From the NCBI RefSeq assembly GCF_000373985.1, contig NZ_KB893024.1, forward strand, positions 1-64,000: a DNA stretch of 64,000 nucleotides. The letters run 5' to 3'. This document shows positions 35,806 through 43,651 of the stretch, one piece after another (position 1 is the stretch's first letter; every line of letters starts with the position of its first letter). A program made the position numbers and the translations under genes. Below the pieces are notes generated by a model. That model had not been told where the DNA came from and ran no database searches. It saw only the letters and a list, made by a program, of their open reading frames with translations. This DNA is from Desulfobacter curvatus DSM 3379. GTDB taxonomy: Bacteria > Desulfobacterota > Desulfobacteria > Desulfobacterales > Desulfobacteraceae.

Positions 35806-36280
35806 GATCGGCTCCAACAATTTTCTTAATACAGGCACCAGGTTGTCCAAGGGGTGTCCAGCGAAAACAGCACCTTTGTCATTTTTTTAGAAGTATAAAT
35901 TTTATCCAACATTATTGTCTGTTTATTTGTTATGAAAAACCGGCATAGAGCTTAGGGACCGGAACATCTATTCTATTTTTAACTGCTTTTCAATAGTTTT
36001 TTTAATGAATTTTAAAATATGCACAAAATGTGCCTTTTGGTTCTAAAAATAAATTTAAAAATAATTTTTAAAATTTATCTGAAAAACAAATGGGTTACTT
36101 AATGAGCAAAGATAAGGGGTGAAAATGAATTTAGCATGCTGTAAAAATACAAGACAACAATTTTGTGTTTTTGTAAAGAGATAGAGGTAAAAACGTTATT
36201 GTTAGAATTAATAGAAACGGTAAAGAAAATGCTTAAATTTAATGAATATATCGTTTTAACAATTCTACTAATATTTCATC
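35806..36280. other. AT-rich intergenic region
   Basis: No gene seen. An AT-only hairpin lies at 36049-36078 (ATAAATTTAAAAA pairing with TTTTTAAAATTTAT, one bulged A). The interval probably holds the promoter of the ATP-grasp operon. Confidence 0.5.
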
Positions 36281-37405
36281 TTACAATTCTGCAATAATAC
36301 GGCCGGTGTCCGAAGTTTCATAACCGGGCAGGCAGGCAAGCTCCTCTCTGAATGCCCGGGTCTGGATAATATCCAGGGCTGCTGCAACACCGGGATGGGT
36401 CATCAGGTCAGAAGGAATGACAAGATCACAGCGAACATGGGAAAGGGGGATGAAATCCAACCCATAGGTCACGGCCACGGCCCGCAATCCCAGGGCAACA
36501 TCACAGACGTGATGGCGCACGGCCTCGGCCCCCTGGGCATGGCTATGCACCAGGTATTCATATCCCAGGATTGCCGTTGCAGGAATGTTGCCCTCTTCAA
36601 GCAAATCATCCAGGAGACTGCGGAGCGCAGCCCCTTCCTCCCGGTTGGCAAGCCGGACGTCCTTGCGTGCCAGGTGGGCAACGCCCTGAATCCCCTTAGG
36701 ATTCCCAGGGGCAACCAGCAGCCCTTCCTCAAAGGCGGAAAATGCAATCAGAAAACCTGAGATATCTTTCATTGTCTGGGTGACCAGAAATTTGTTTCCA
36801 TCATCACCTCCCCGGGTATGCATGTGGGTCCCTGCGATATGGGCCTGGCCTGCGGCCACCCGGATGACAGCCTGTTGACTGGACGCAAATCTGACATTCA
36901 GGCCTGCATTTCCCGGGGTCTCACGGACCCGGTGACCCAGGACGGAAAAGGCCGGATCACAGCCCAGAAGCAGGGCTGTGGATGCCACCCGTTCTTCGGG
37001 TAATAATATCTTTGCCCTGGCCTGGCCCGGTTCAAGCAATCCGTCTGCAGCGCCCATGTCCTCCATCCTGGCATGGGTGCCCACAAGGGGGTATGCAAAG
37101 TGGCGTTCCCGGACCTTGGCGATGTTCACCCGCGGACCCCAGGCAAATTCTTCGTCCACCAGGACCACGTCCCGGGCCTGGCCCGCTGCCTGATAAAAGA
37201 TATCCTCCACCCGGCAGCCCAGCACCTGGGCCATTGCAAGGGCAACACCGGTATTGGGCAGGTAACGGCCGGCTTCGATATCATAAACAGCCTGGCGCTT
37301 GATTCCCACAAGGCCGGCAAGTTCAGACTGGGTCATTTTTTTTTGGGTCCGCAGTTCTTTGAGACGGCAGGAAACGCTTACGGTGCGATTTGATGTTTTG
37401 GCCAT
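36281..37405 (-). CDS. XRE-type HTH regulator with C-terminal substrate-binding-like domain
   Basis: The 374-aa protein has a HipB/Cro-type HTH at residues 12-66 (LKELRTQKKMTQSELAGLVGIKRQAVYDIEAGRYLPN). A type-2 periplasmic-binding-like domain (PF12727 style) covers about 150-370, ending HPGVAAALDIIQTRAFREEL. Such one-component regulators sense small ligands, often oxyanions such as molybdate. Neighbours give no clear target. Confidence 0.85.
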   Translation of the reverse strand: MAKTSNRTVSVSCRLKELRTQKKMTQSELAGLVGIKRQAVYDIEAGRYLPNTGVALAMAQVLGCRVEDIFYQAAGQARDVVLVDEEFAWGPRVNIAKVRERHFAYPLVGTHARMEDMGAADGLLEPGQARAKILLPEERVASTALLLGCDPAFSVLGHRVRETPGNAGLNVRFASSQQAVIRVAAGQAHIAGTHMHTRGGDDGNKFLVTQTMKDISGFLIAFSAFEEGLLVAPGNPKGIQGVAHLARKDVRLANREEGAALRSLLDDLLEEGNIPATAILGYEYLVHSHAQGAEAVRHHVCDVALGLRAVAVTYGLDFIPLSHVRCDLVIPSDLMTHPGVAAALDIIQTRAFREELACLPGYETSDTGRIIAEL

Positions 37406-37516
37406 GGCACTACTCTCTTATTATTTCAGGATGATGCACTATAACATAGAATACAATTGAAAAAAAACAGAACATTTATGACGTTGATAAAAATATTTTG
37501 ACGTGTCTGGTGCTAT

Positions 37517-39076
37517 CTATGACGATGCCCCCGTACCCCGGTGAATCTTAAGTTTGCGCATGCGCGAGGCAAAGGTTGAGCGGTTGATACCCGATGCCTT
37601 TGCCGCCCAGGTGATATTCCAGTTAAATTTTTCCATGAGCGCCTTGACATAGGCCTTTTCAAGATCCGGCCAGGTCATGGCGGAAATATCGTGCAGGCAT
37701 TGTGCCCCACTTGCCTGGGGCGCTGAATCCATTGTGTCCGTGTCTTCTGTGGTCCCATCCTGGCCGGATTTACGGATATGTTCGGGCAGATCCTCCGGTC
37801 TTATAACGTCTTTTGGGGCTGTAACCATTAAATACCGGATAAGATTTTCCAGCTCACGGATATTTCCCGGCCATGTATAAGCCACCAGGTGATGTATGGT
37901 GTCAGGGGATATTTTTTTTTCAAAAATTTTTGTTTTCCGGCCTTCCGTGGTCAAAAAATGTCGGACCAGCAACGGAATATCTTCCTTACGTTCCCGCAAT
38001 GGCGGCAGGTGAACCGGCAATACGGACAGGCGGTAATAAAGATCCTGTCTGAATCGATTTTCCCGGATCATTCCGGCAAGATCCTTATTGGTGGCGGCAA
38101 CGATTCTGACATTGATATGCCGGATTTGGCTGGCGCCCAATGGTTTGATCTCATTTTTCTGCAGCACCCGCAGGAGTCCGGCCTGGGTGTTCATGGGCAT
38201 ATCTCCGATTTCGTCCAGGAACACTGTGCCGCCGTCAGCCGCTTCAAACAACCCGGCCCGGTCCCGGGTTGCACCGGTAAATGCGCCTTTTTTATACCCG
38301 AATAATTCGCTTTCCAGAAGGGTTTCGGGAATGGCCGAACAGTTCTGGACCAAAAAGGGATAATCCGCCCTGGCGCTGCCCGTGTGAAGACGCTCTGCCA
38401 CAAGTTCCTTGCCCGTGCCGCTTTCGCCCGTTATCAGCACATTAAAGTCGGTATCTGCATAGCTTTTGATAAGATCCATGCTTTTGTGAAAGGCTTTGCT
38501 TTGGCCGATAATAATGTTTTCCTTTTCCATTCTGGACAGGGCCGAAGAAAGCCTGCGATTTTTTTTCCGTTCCCTTGAGTAAGATAGAGCGTTACCCAGG
38601 GCGATGGAACAGATTTCAACCAGGGATTGAACATGGGCAAGGTATGAAGAATCCAGATTAAGTTGAATACTGTCAGGGGTGGTGTCAATGATCTGTACCG
38701 CCCCAAAAACCTGTCCGTCTATCAGCAAGGGGAAACACAGGATCTGGTTGCTTTTTATGGCAAAATTGGCTTCCACCTCCCGGTTGTGACGGCGGTCGGA
38801 GCCCGCTTTGGCAATGGTCATTCTGCCGTTTTCAATCACCCAGCCCACAATGGAGGGTGAGCCTGCATCCAGGGTAACCCCCACTATATTTTCGCTGTCA
38901 ATACCGGCGGCCTCCACACAGACATAGGTCCGGCCTCGTTTGATCCAGATTGATCCACGTCTGACGTTCTGGATTTCGAGCAGTGCATTTAGAAATTTTT
39001 TTTGAAGAACATCCGGGTCCAGTTCCCTGAACAGATCATAATTTCCCCGGAATGATTTATCTTTTTCGGTGTCCAT
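37517..39076 (-). CDS. Sigma-54-dependent activator with GAF domain
   Basis: The 519-aa protein has an N-terminal GAF domain (residues about 20-170), an AAA+ sigma-54 activator core with Walker A GESGTGKE near 218, the sigma-54 contact loop GAFTGA and Walker B GGTVFLDEIGD, and a C-terminal Fis-type HTH (WNITWAAKASGINRSTFASRM). There is no receiver domain, so it senses a ligand directly. It is divergent from the D-serine ammonia-lyase gene and is the natural candidate regulator, although no -24/-12 motif is visible in the 82-bp gap. Confidence 0.92.
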   Translation of the reverse strand: MDTEKDKSFRGNYDLFRELDPDVLQKKFLNALLEIQNVRRGSIWIKRGRTYVCVEAAGIDSENIVGVTLDAGSPSIVGWVIENGRMTIAKAGSDRRHNREVEANFAIKSNQILCFPLLIDGQVFGAVQIIDTTPDSIQLNLDSSYLAHVQSLVEICSIALGNALSYSRERKKNRRLSSALSRMEKENIIIGQSKAFHKSMDLIKSYADTDFNVLITGESGTGKELVAERLHTGSARADYPFLVQNCSAIPETLLESELFGYKKGAFTGATRDRAGLFEAADGGTVFLDEIGDMPMNTQAGLLRVLQKNEIKPLGASQIRHINVRIVAATNKDLAGMIRENRFRQDLYYRLSVLPVHLPPLRERKEDIPLLVRHFLTTEGRKTKIFEKKISPDTIHHLVAYTWPGNIRELENLIRYLMVTAPKDVIRPEDLPEHIRKSGQDGTTEDTDTMDSAPQASGAQCLHDISAMTWPDLEKAYVKALMEKFNWNITWAAKASGINRSTFASRMRKLKIHRGTGASS

Positions 39077-39143
39077 AGTAACAGCATCCTGTTAATATTA
39101 GCTCGTACATACCATATATGATTAAATATCGATATTTAAAAAA

Positions 39144-39169
39144 TTTTGAACACTGATTTTGAACACTGA
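39144..39169 (+). repeat. 13-bp tandem duplication across the dsdA start
   Basis: TTTTGAACACTGA occurs twice in tandem (39144-39156, 39157-39169). Each copy contains TTG-AAC; the second supplies the likely TTG start of the gene, while the first is out of frame with it. Confidence 0.8.
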
Positions 39170-40541
39170 ACGTATTGCAGGAAAAACAATTGAACAATGG
39201 CAGAAGACTCTTCCCCTGCTTAAAGAGATTATGGCAGGTCAAGAGGTGTTTTGGTCAAATCCGGAGTGCCGGCCCGTAAACGCCGCATTTAAGTCCATTG
39301 CCTTGTCATACAAAGATGTGGCCGATGCGCAAGCAAGGCTGAAACGGTTTACCCCGTTTATTGCAAAGGTCTTCCCCCGGACCCGTGGGGATAACGGCAT
39401 TATTGAATCGCCGTTGCGGTCAATCCCTAACATGAAGGCAAAACTGAATTTACAGGGGAAATTTCCTGTTTGTGGAACACTTTTGCTCAAATGCGACAAC
39501 CTGCTTGCCGTGTCCGGTTCCATTAAGGCCAGGGGTGGGATCTATGAGGTTTTGAAGACCGCCGAATCCCTGGCTGTTGATAAGGGGCTGCTTGGTTTTG
39601 GGGATGATTATTCAATTTTTGCCACGGACAAGTTTAAGCGGTTTTTTTCCAATTATGCCATTGCCGTGGGGTCCACCGGTAACCTGGGCTTGAGTATCGG
39701 CATCATGGGTGCCGCCCTTGGGTTTAAGGTGGTTGTGCATATGTCTGCCGATGCCGCCCTTTGGAAAAAAGAGCGCTTAAGGCAGTGCGGTGTCACCGTG
39801 GTGGAGTATGAAACCGATTACAACCGGGCTGTGGCAGCAGGCCGAAAACAGGCCCAATCCGATCCCACGATGCATTTTATTGATGATGAAAATTCTTTGG
39901 ATCTGCTGTTGGGGTATGCTACGGCCGCTGGCCGTCTGAAAGAGCAGTTCGACGGTTTAGGCCGGGTGGTGGATGAAAAACATCCGCTGTTTGTTTACCT
40001 ACCCTGTGGGGTGGGCGGTGCGCCCGGCGGGATAACACTGGGGCTCAAGCTCGTTTTTGGTGATCATGTCCACTGTTTTTTTGCAGAACCCACCGCTTCG
40101 GCCTGTATGCTCATCGGTCTGATGACAGGGCTTCATGATAAGGTCTGTGTGCACGATTTCGGATTGTCCAATCTCACGGATGCGGACGGTTTGGCCGTGG
40201 GACGTCCCTCGGGCCTTGTGGGCAAAACCCTGGGAATGTTGATCAGCGGCTCATATACGATGACAGACGAAACCCTTTACCGGCTTTTGCACACTATGGC
40301 GGATCAGGAGTCCATTTCTCTTGAGCCCTCTGCCGCTGCAGGATTGTCAGGGCCCACGGGGCTATTGAATTCGCCGGAAGGCAGAGTCTACATTCGCCGT
40401 CAGGGGTTAATTGAAAATATGGCAGAGGCCACCCACCTCGTCTGGGCTACGGGCGGGGGCATGGTGCCTGAGCCGGTGATGCAGGCGTATTATAAAAAAG
40501 GGGGGTGCTCCACCGGTTCAGGATTAATATCAAAATTTTGA
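39159..40541 (+). CDS. dsdA: D-serine ammonia-lyase (D-serine dehydratase)
   Basis: The 460-aa PLP enzyme matches DsdA along its length: SGSIKARGGIYEVL with the PLP lysine near residue 123, YAIAVGSTGNLGLSIGIMGA, FVYLPCGVGGAPGGI and LVWATGGGMVPE. It deaminates D-serine to pyruvate. The start is TTG; no in-frame ATG exists before residue 25, and the DsdA N-terminal region is needed. No clear Shine-Dalgarno is seen. Its divergent neighbour is a sigma-54 activator, not the LysR-type DsdC. Confidence 0.93.
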   Translation: MNTERIAGKTIEQWQKTLPLLKEIMAGQEVFWSNPECRPVNAAFKSIALSYKDVADAQARLKRFTPFIAKVFPRTRGDNGIIESPLRSIPNMKAKLNLQGKFPVCGTLLLKCDNLLAVSGSIKARGGIYEVLKTAESLAVDKGLLGFGDDYSIFATDKFKRFFSNYAIAVGSTGNLGLSIGIMGAALGFKVVVHMSADAALWKKERLRQCGVTVVEYETDYNRAVAAGRKQAQSDPTMHFIDDENSLDLLLGYATAAGRLKEQFDGLGRVVDEKHPLFVYLPCGVGGAPGGITLGLKLVFGDHVHCFFAEPTASACMLIGLMTGLHDKVCVHDFGLSNLTDADGLAVGRPSGLVGKTLGMLISGSYTMTDETLYRLLHTMADQESISLEPSAAAGLSGPTGLLNSPEGRVYIRRQGLIENMAEATHLVWATGGGMVPEPVMQAYYKKGGCSTGSGLISKF

Positions 40542-40569
40542 TGCCATGTGCCCATCGTTAAGATGAACG

Positions 40570-40797
40570 TTAGGTGATTTTGTCAGGTTTGCACAACCGT
40601 TTGGGTTTATCTGACAATCTTTTGCATTTTTGACATGAATAGGTCAATTTCTGCATGACCGGTTTGCAAACCATCTTGGCTTCGGTTGACGATGCACCAC
40701 AATTTTTACAGACAAAGGCTTTTGATGTATCGGATGATTTGCGCAAATGTTCTTTTTTATTTTTACATGCCTTACAGGCTCTAAGTTTTTTCCCCAT
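40570..40797 (-). CDS. Small cysteine-rich zinc-ribbon-like protein
   Basis: The 75-aa basic protein begins MGKKLRACKACKNKKEHLRK. It has three CxxC pairs (CKAC, CKNC, CQKC) and two further cysteines, each in CKP, the last near the C terminus. This suggests two zinc ribbons or a small metal-binding protein. AAGGAGAGG lies 6 nt before the ATG at 40797. No family recognised. Confidence 0.65.
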   Translation of the reverse strand: MGKKLRACKACKNKKEHLRKSSDTSKAFVCKNCGASSTEAKMVCKPVMQKLTYSCQKCKRLSDKPKRLCKPDKIT

Positions 40798-40957
40798 ACC
40801 GCACCTCTCCTTCATAAGTGAAATGCTGAACCAATAATTAAAAAATAGTACCGATTTTTGAAAGGTCAATTCCCGGCCGAATTGGTTCGTCGGCCCGGCT
40901 TAAGGTCAGATGGGAATTGCCGGCTGTTTTCAATTGGTCTCCCGGTGGGACCAATTT

Positions 40958-41140
40958 TTATAGGGTTCCCGATCCGGAATTTGAGCCCCGCCGAAAGATG
41001 AGTTTTATCCGTTGATCACCGTTTAATTTACCTGATTTTTTTAAATTGTTTATGATTTTTTCATTGACTTGAATAAATTTCGATAATATAGAAGCGGTAA
41101 ATTTTTGGATAATTGTTGATCCTGATGCTGATGCTCTCAT
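40958..41140 (-). CDS. Possible small basic protein
   Basis: A 60-residue frame begins MRASASGSTIIQKFTASILS and continues with lysine-rich helical sequence. The composition is protein-like, but only a weak AGGTTCAGG precedes the ATG and no family is recognised. It may be noncoding. Confidence 0.3.
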   Translation of the reverse strand: MRASASGSTIIQKFTASILSKFIQVNEKIINNLKKSGKLNGDQRIKLIFRRGSNSGSGTL

Positions 41141-41173
41141 ACTGAACCTGAACCTGCTTATCTAAATTATCCT

Positions 41174-41222
41174 GTCCGCCTGTCTGTCCCCCCGAGGGAT
41201 GGACAGGCGGACTTTTTTTTTT
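41174..41222 (+). terminator. Strong rho-independent terminator without an obvious upstream gene
   Basis: GTCCGCCTGTC (41174-41184) pairs perfectly with GACAGGCGGAC (41202-41212), followed by ten T. No plus-strand gene ends nearby (dsdA ends at 40541), so it could end a long dsdA transcript or a small RNA. Confidence 0.85.
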
Positions 41223-41290
41223 AGAGAAGACTTGATGCAAATATGCATTGTCACACCAGCCGCTCCGGCGATTTAACGTGATTCATCAAT

Positions 41291-41310
41291 CTATAAAGTT
41301 CTATAAAGTT
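41291..41310 (+). repeat. 10-bp tandem repeat
   Basis: CTATAAAGTT occurs twice in tandem, about 50 bp upstream of the candidate regulator site before the arn operon. Confidence 0.7.
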
Positions 41311-41359
41311 CGCTGTGGTGGCTGGGTGTTATTCGTTCGGAGTCAGCATTATGTTCAAC

Positions 41360-41395
41360 TTCTTCATAAAATCTTCATTGTCTGGATGACATAGT
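41360..41395 (+). promoter_or_regulatory. Candidate OmpR-family regulator site and promoter of the arn operon
   Basis: TTCTTCA (41360-41366) and ATCTTCA (41371-41377) form a direct repeat with 11-bp period, followed after 12 bp by CATAGT, a -10-like hexamer. The same arrangement occurs upstream of the PepSY gene, the minus-strand small membrane peptide and the LTA-synthase-like gene. Confidence 0.55.
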
Positions 41396-41526
41396 TATGG
41401 GCCATAGTCGCCTGCTTATCTGATGATTTTTCGTCCAATCACGGGTTTTCGTTTAGGCTCTACCTAAAGTCATATATCCGAAAGGTGTTTTGTTTGAAAA
41501 TAAATAGTTCAAAAAAAAGGGGGCAT

Positions 41527-42675
41527 ATGAGACCTGACTTTCTGCCGTTTTCCAGACCATCCATTAGCGAGCCTGAAATTGAAGCCGTCGCAAATGTCCT
41601 GCGATCCGGTTGGATCACGACCGGGCCAAAGGCGGCTGAATTTGAAGACGCGTTTTCTGCCTACTGCCGTGCAGAGGGTGGGGTTGCCCTGTGCTCGGCC
41701 ACGGGCGGAATGCATCTTGTGCTGACAGCCCTGGGTATCGGCCCCGGAGACGAGGTGATCACCCCGTCCATGACCTGGGTCTCCACAGTCAACCTCATCA
41801 AGCTGGCCGGTGCCGTCCCCGTCTTTGCAGATGCAGACCGTGACACGCTGATGATCTCTGCTGAGACCGTCGAACCGCTCATCACGGAACGGACAAGGTT
41901 GATCATTCCGGTGCATTTTGCAGGTGCCGCAGCAAACATGGAACCCTTACGCCGCCTGGCCCGGGAACAAAAGATACCTCTGGTCGAAGATGCGGCCCAT
42001 GCTGCAGGCACTGAATACCGGGGAGAGCGGATCGGCTGCAGGGGAACGGCCATTTTTTCCTTTCACCCCATTAAAAATATGACATCCGGCGAAGGCGGCA
42101 TGGTCTGCTCAGATGATCCCGAACTTTTGTCAGCGGTCCGCCGGCTTAAATTTCACGGCCTTGGGGTGGACGCCTATGACAGGACCATGCAGGGCCGGTC
42201 GCCCCAGGCGGAAGTGCTGGCTCCCGGATTTAAGTATAACCTCACCGACATTGCGGCGGTCCTGGGCATGGGCCAGCTGAAAAGGTTGGAGGGATTTATC
42301 GAAAAAAGGACCCTGCTGGCCCGCCGCTACCTGGAACGTCTGGCCCAGGTGGATGAAATTTTGCCCCTGTCCATGCCTTCTTACCCCATGCGCCATGCCT
42401 GGCATCTGTTTGTGGTTCGTCTGGATACAAAAGGGGCGCGTATGGACCGGGCAACCTTTATGGATGAACTTAAAAGTAGAAATATCGGCACCGGCATCCA
42501 CTTTAAGGCCGTCCATACCCAGAAATATTATCGGGAAACCATGCCCTTTGCCGGGGAAAAACTGCCCCACACCCAGTGGAATTCAGACCGGATCTGCTCT
42601 ATGCCCCTGTTTCCCGGCATGACGCCGGAAGACGTTGACAGCGTTGTGGACGCCATTAAGGAGGTGCTGGCGTGA
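41527..42675 (+). CDS. arnB: UDP-4-amino-4-deoxy-L-arabinose--oxoglutarate aminotransferase
   Basis: The 382-aa DegT/DnrJ/EryC1-family PLP aminotransferase begins MRPDFLPFSRPSISEPEI as ArnB does. It has VEDAAHAAGTEYRG near residue 155 and the PLP lysine in FSFHPIKNMTSGEGGM near 185. It makes UDP-Ara4N in the lipid A modification pathway. I chose 41527 over a GTG 14 codons upstream from the family N terminus and the GGGGG before it. First gene of arnBCADTE. Confidence 0.95.
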   Translation: MRPDFLPFSRPSISEPEIEAVANVLRSGWITTGPKAAEFEDAFSAYCRAEGGVALCSATGGMHLVLTALGIGPGDEVITPSMTWVSTVNLIKLAGAVPVFADADRDTLMISAETVEPLITERTRLIIPVHFAGAAANMEPLRRLAREQKIPLVEDAAHAAGTEYRGERIGCRGTAIFSFHPIKNMTSGEGGMVCSDDPELLSAVRRLKFHGLGVDAYDRTMQGRSPQAEVLAPGFKYNLTDIAAVLGMGQLKRLEGFIEKRTLLARRYLERLAQVDEILPLSMPSYPMRHAWHLFVVRLDTKGARMDRATFMDELKSRNIGTGIHFKAVHTQKYYRETMPFAGEKLPHTQWNSDRICSMPLFPGMTPEDVDSVVDAIKEVLA

Positions 42676-43646
42676 AGGAACCGGATATTTCCATTGTCAT
42701 CCCGGTATATAACGAAAGGGAAAATCTCCCTGAACTTGTGGACCGCTGCCTTTCCGCCTTGAAGCCCATAGGAAGGTCCTTTGAAATCATCCTGGTGGAT
42801 GACGGCAGCCGGGACGGTTCCCGGGAGCTTATTCGGCACGCAGCCGACCATCACCCGGAAATCGTGGGGATTCTTTTAAATCGGAATTACGGCCAGCATC
42901 CGGCGGTTTTTGCCGGACTGGAACATAGCAGCGGCCACATTGTGGTCACTCTGGATGCGGACCTCCAGAACCCGCCGGAAGAGATTCCCAGGTTGGTGGC
43001 GGAGATGGACCGCGGTGTGGACGTGGTCGGCACGGTACGTCAGAATCGTCAGGATTCCCTGTTCCGCCGTGGCGCATCCTCCGTGATCAACCGGCTTGTC
43101 CGGCAGGCCACCGGCGTGATGATGACCGATTACGGCTGCATGCTCAGGGCCTACCGGCGACCCATTATCCAGGCCATGCTCCAGTGCCGTGAACGGTCCA
43201 CCTTTATTCCCATTCTGGCCAACAGTTTTGCCGGCAGTACCGTTGAGATCCCTGTGAATCACGCTTCACGGGAACACGGAGAGTCCAAGTACAGCTTTTT
43301 CAAGCTGATTTCCCTTCAGTTTGATCTGCTCACTTCCATGTCCACCTACCCACTTCGGCTTCTGTCTCTGATCGGATCGGTGATCGCGGCCGGCGGCATC
43401 GGCTTCGGTCTGCTGCTGATCGTGTTGCGGTTCGTCTGGGGGTCCCAGTGGGCTGCCGAAGGCATATTCACCCTGTTTGCAATACTCTTTTTCTTTATCG
43501 GAGCCCAGTTTGTCGGCATGGGGCTTCTCGGGGAGTATCTCGGACGGATCTATCACGATGTGCGGGAACGTCCCCGCTTTTTTATCCAGGAAATCACAGG
43601 TGCAAACTGTGGATCTCAAACAGACCTTGATGATACCAAGGAGTAA
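42672..43646 (+). CDS. arnC: Undecaprenyl-phosphate 4-deoxy-4-formamido-L-arabinose transferase
   Basis: The 324-aa GT2 glycosyltransferase has ISIVIPVYNERENLPEL, the metal-binding region VTLDADLQNPPEEIP and two C-terminal membrane helices. It moves Ara4FN from UDP to undecaprenyl phosphate on the inner face of the membrane. The GTG start overlaps the arnB stop (GTGA). Confidence 0.95.
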   Translation: MKEPDISIVIPVYNERENLPELVDRCLSALKPIGRSFEIILVDDGSRDGSRELIRHAADHHPEIVGILLNRNYGQHPAVFAGLEHSSGHIVVTLDADLQNPPEEIPRLVAEMDRGVDVVGTVRQNRQDSLFRRGASSVINRLVRQATGVMMTDYGCMLRAYRRPIIQAMLQCRERSTFIPILANSFAGSTVEIPVNHASREHGESKYSFFKLISLQFDLLTSMSTYPLRLLSLIGSVIAAGGIGFGLLLIVLRFVWGSQWAAEGIFTLFAILFFFIGAQFVGMGLLGEYLGRIYHDVRERPRFFIQEITGANCGSQTDLDDTKE

Positions 43647-43651
43647 TTATT

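Noticed and set aside
39077..39158. Search for a -24/-12 sigma-54 promoter before dsdA
   Set aside because: No GG-N10-GC pattern with suitable context was found in the gap.
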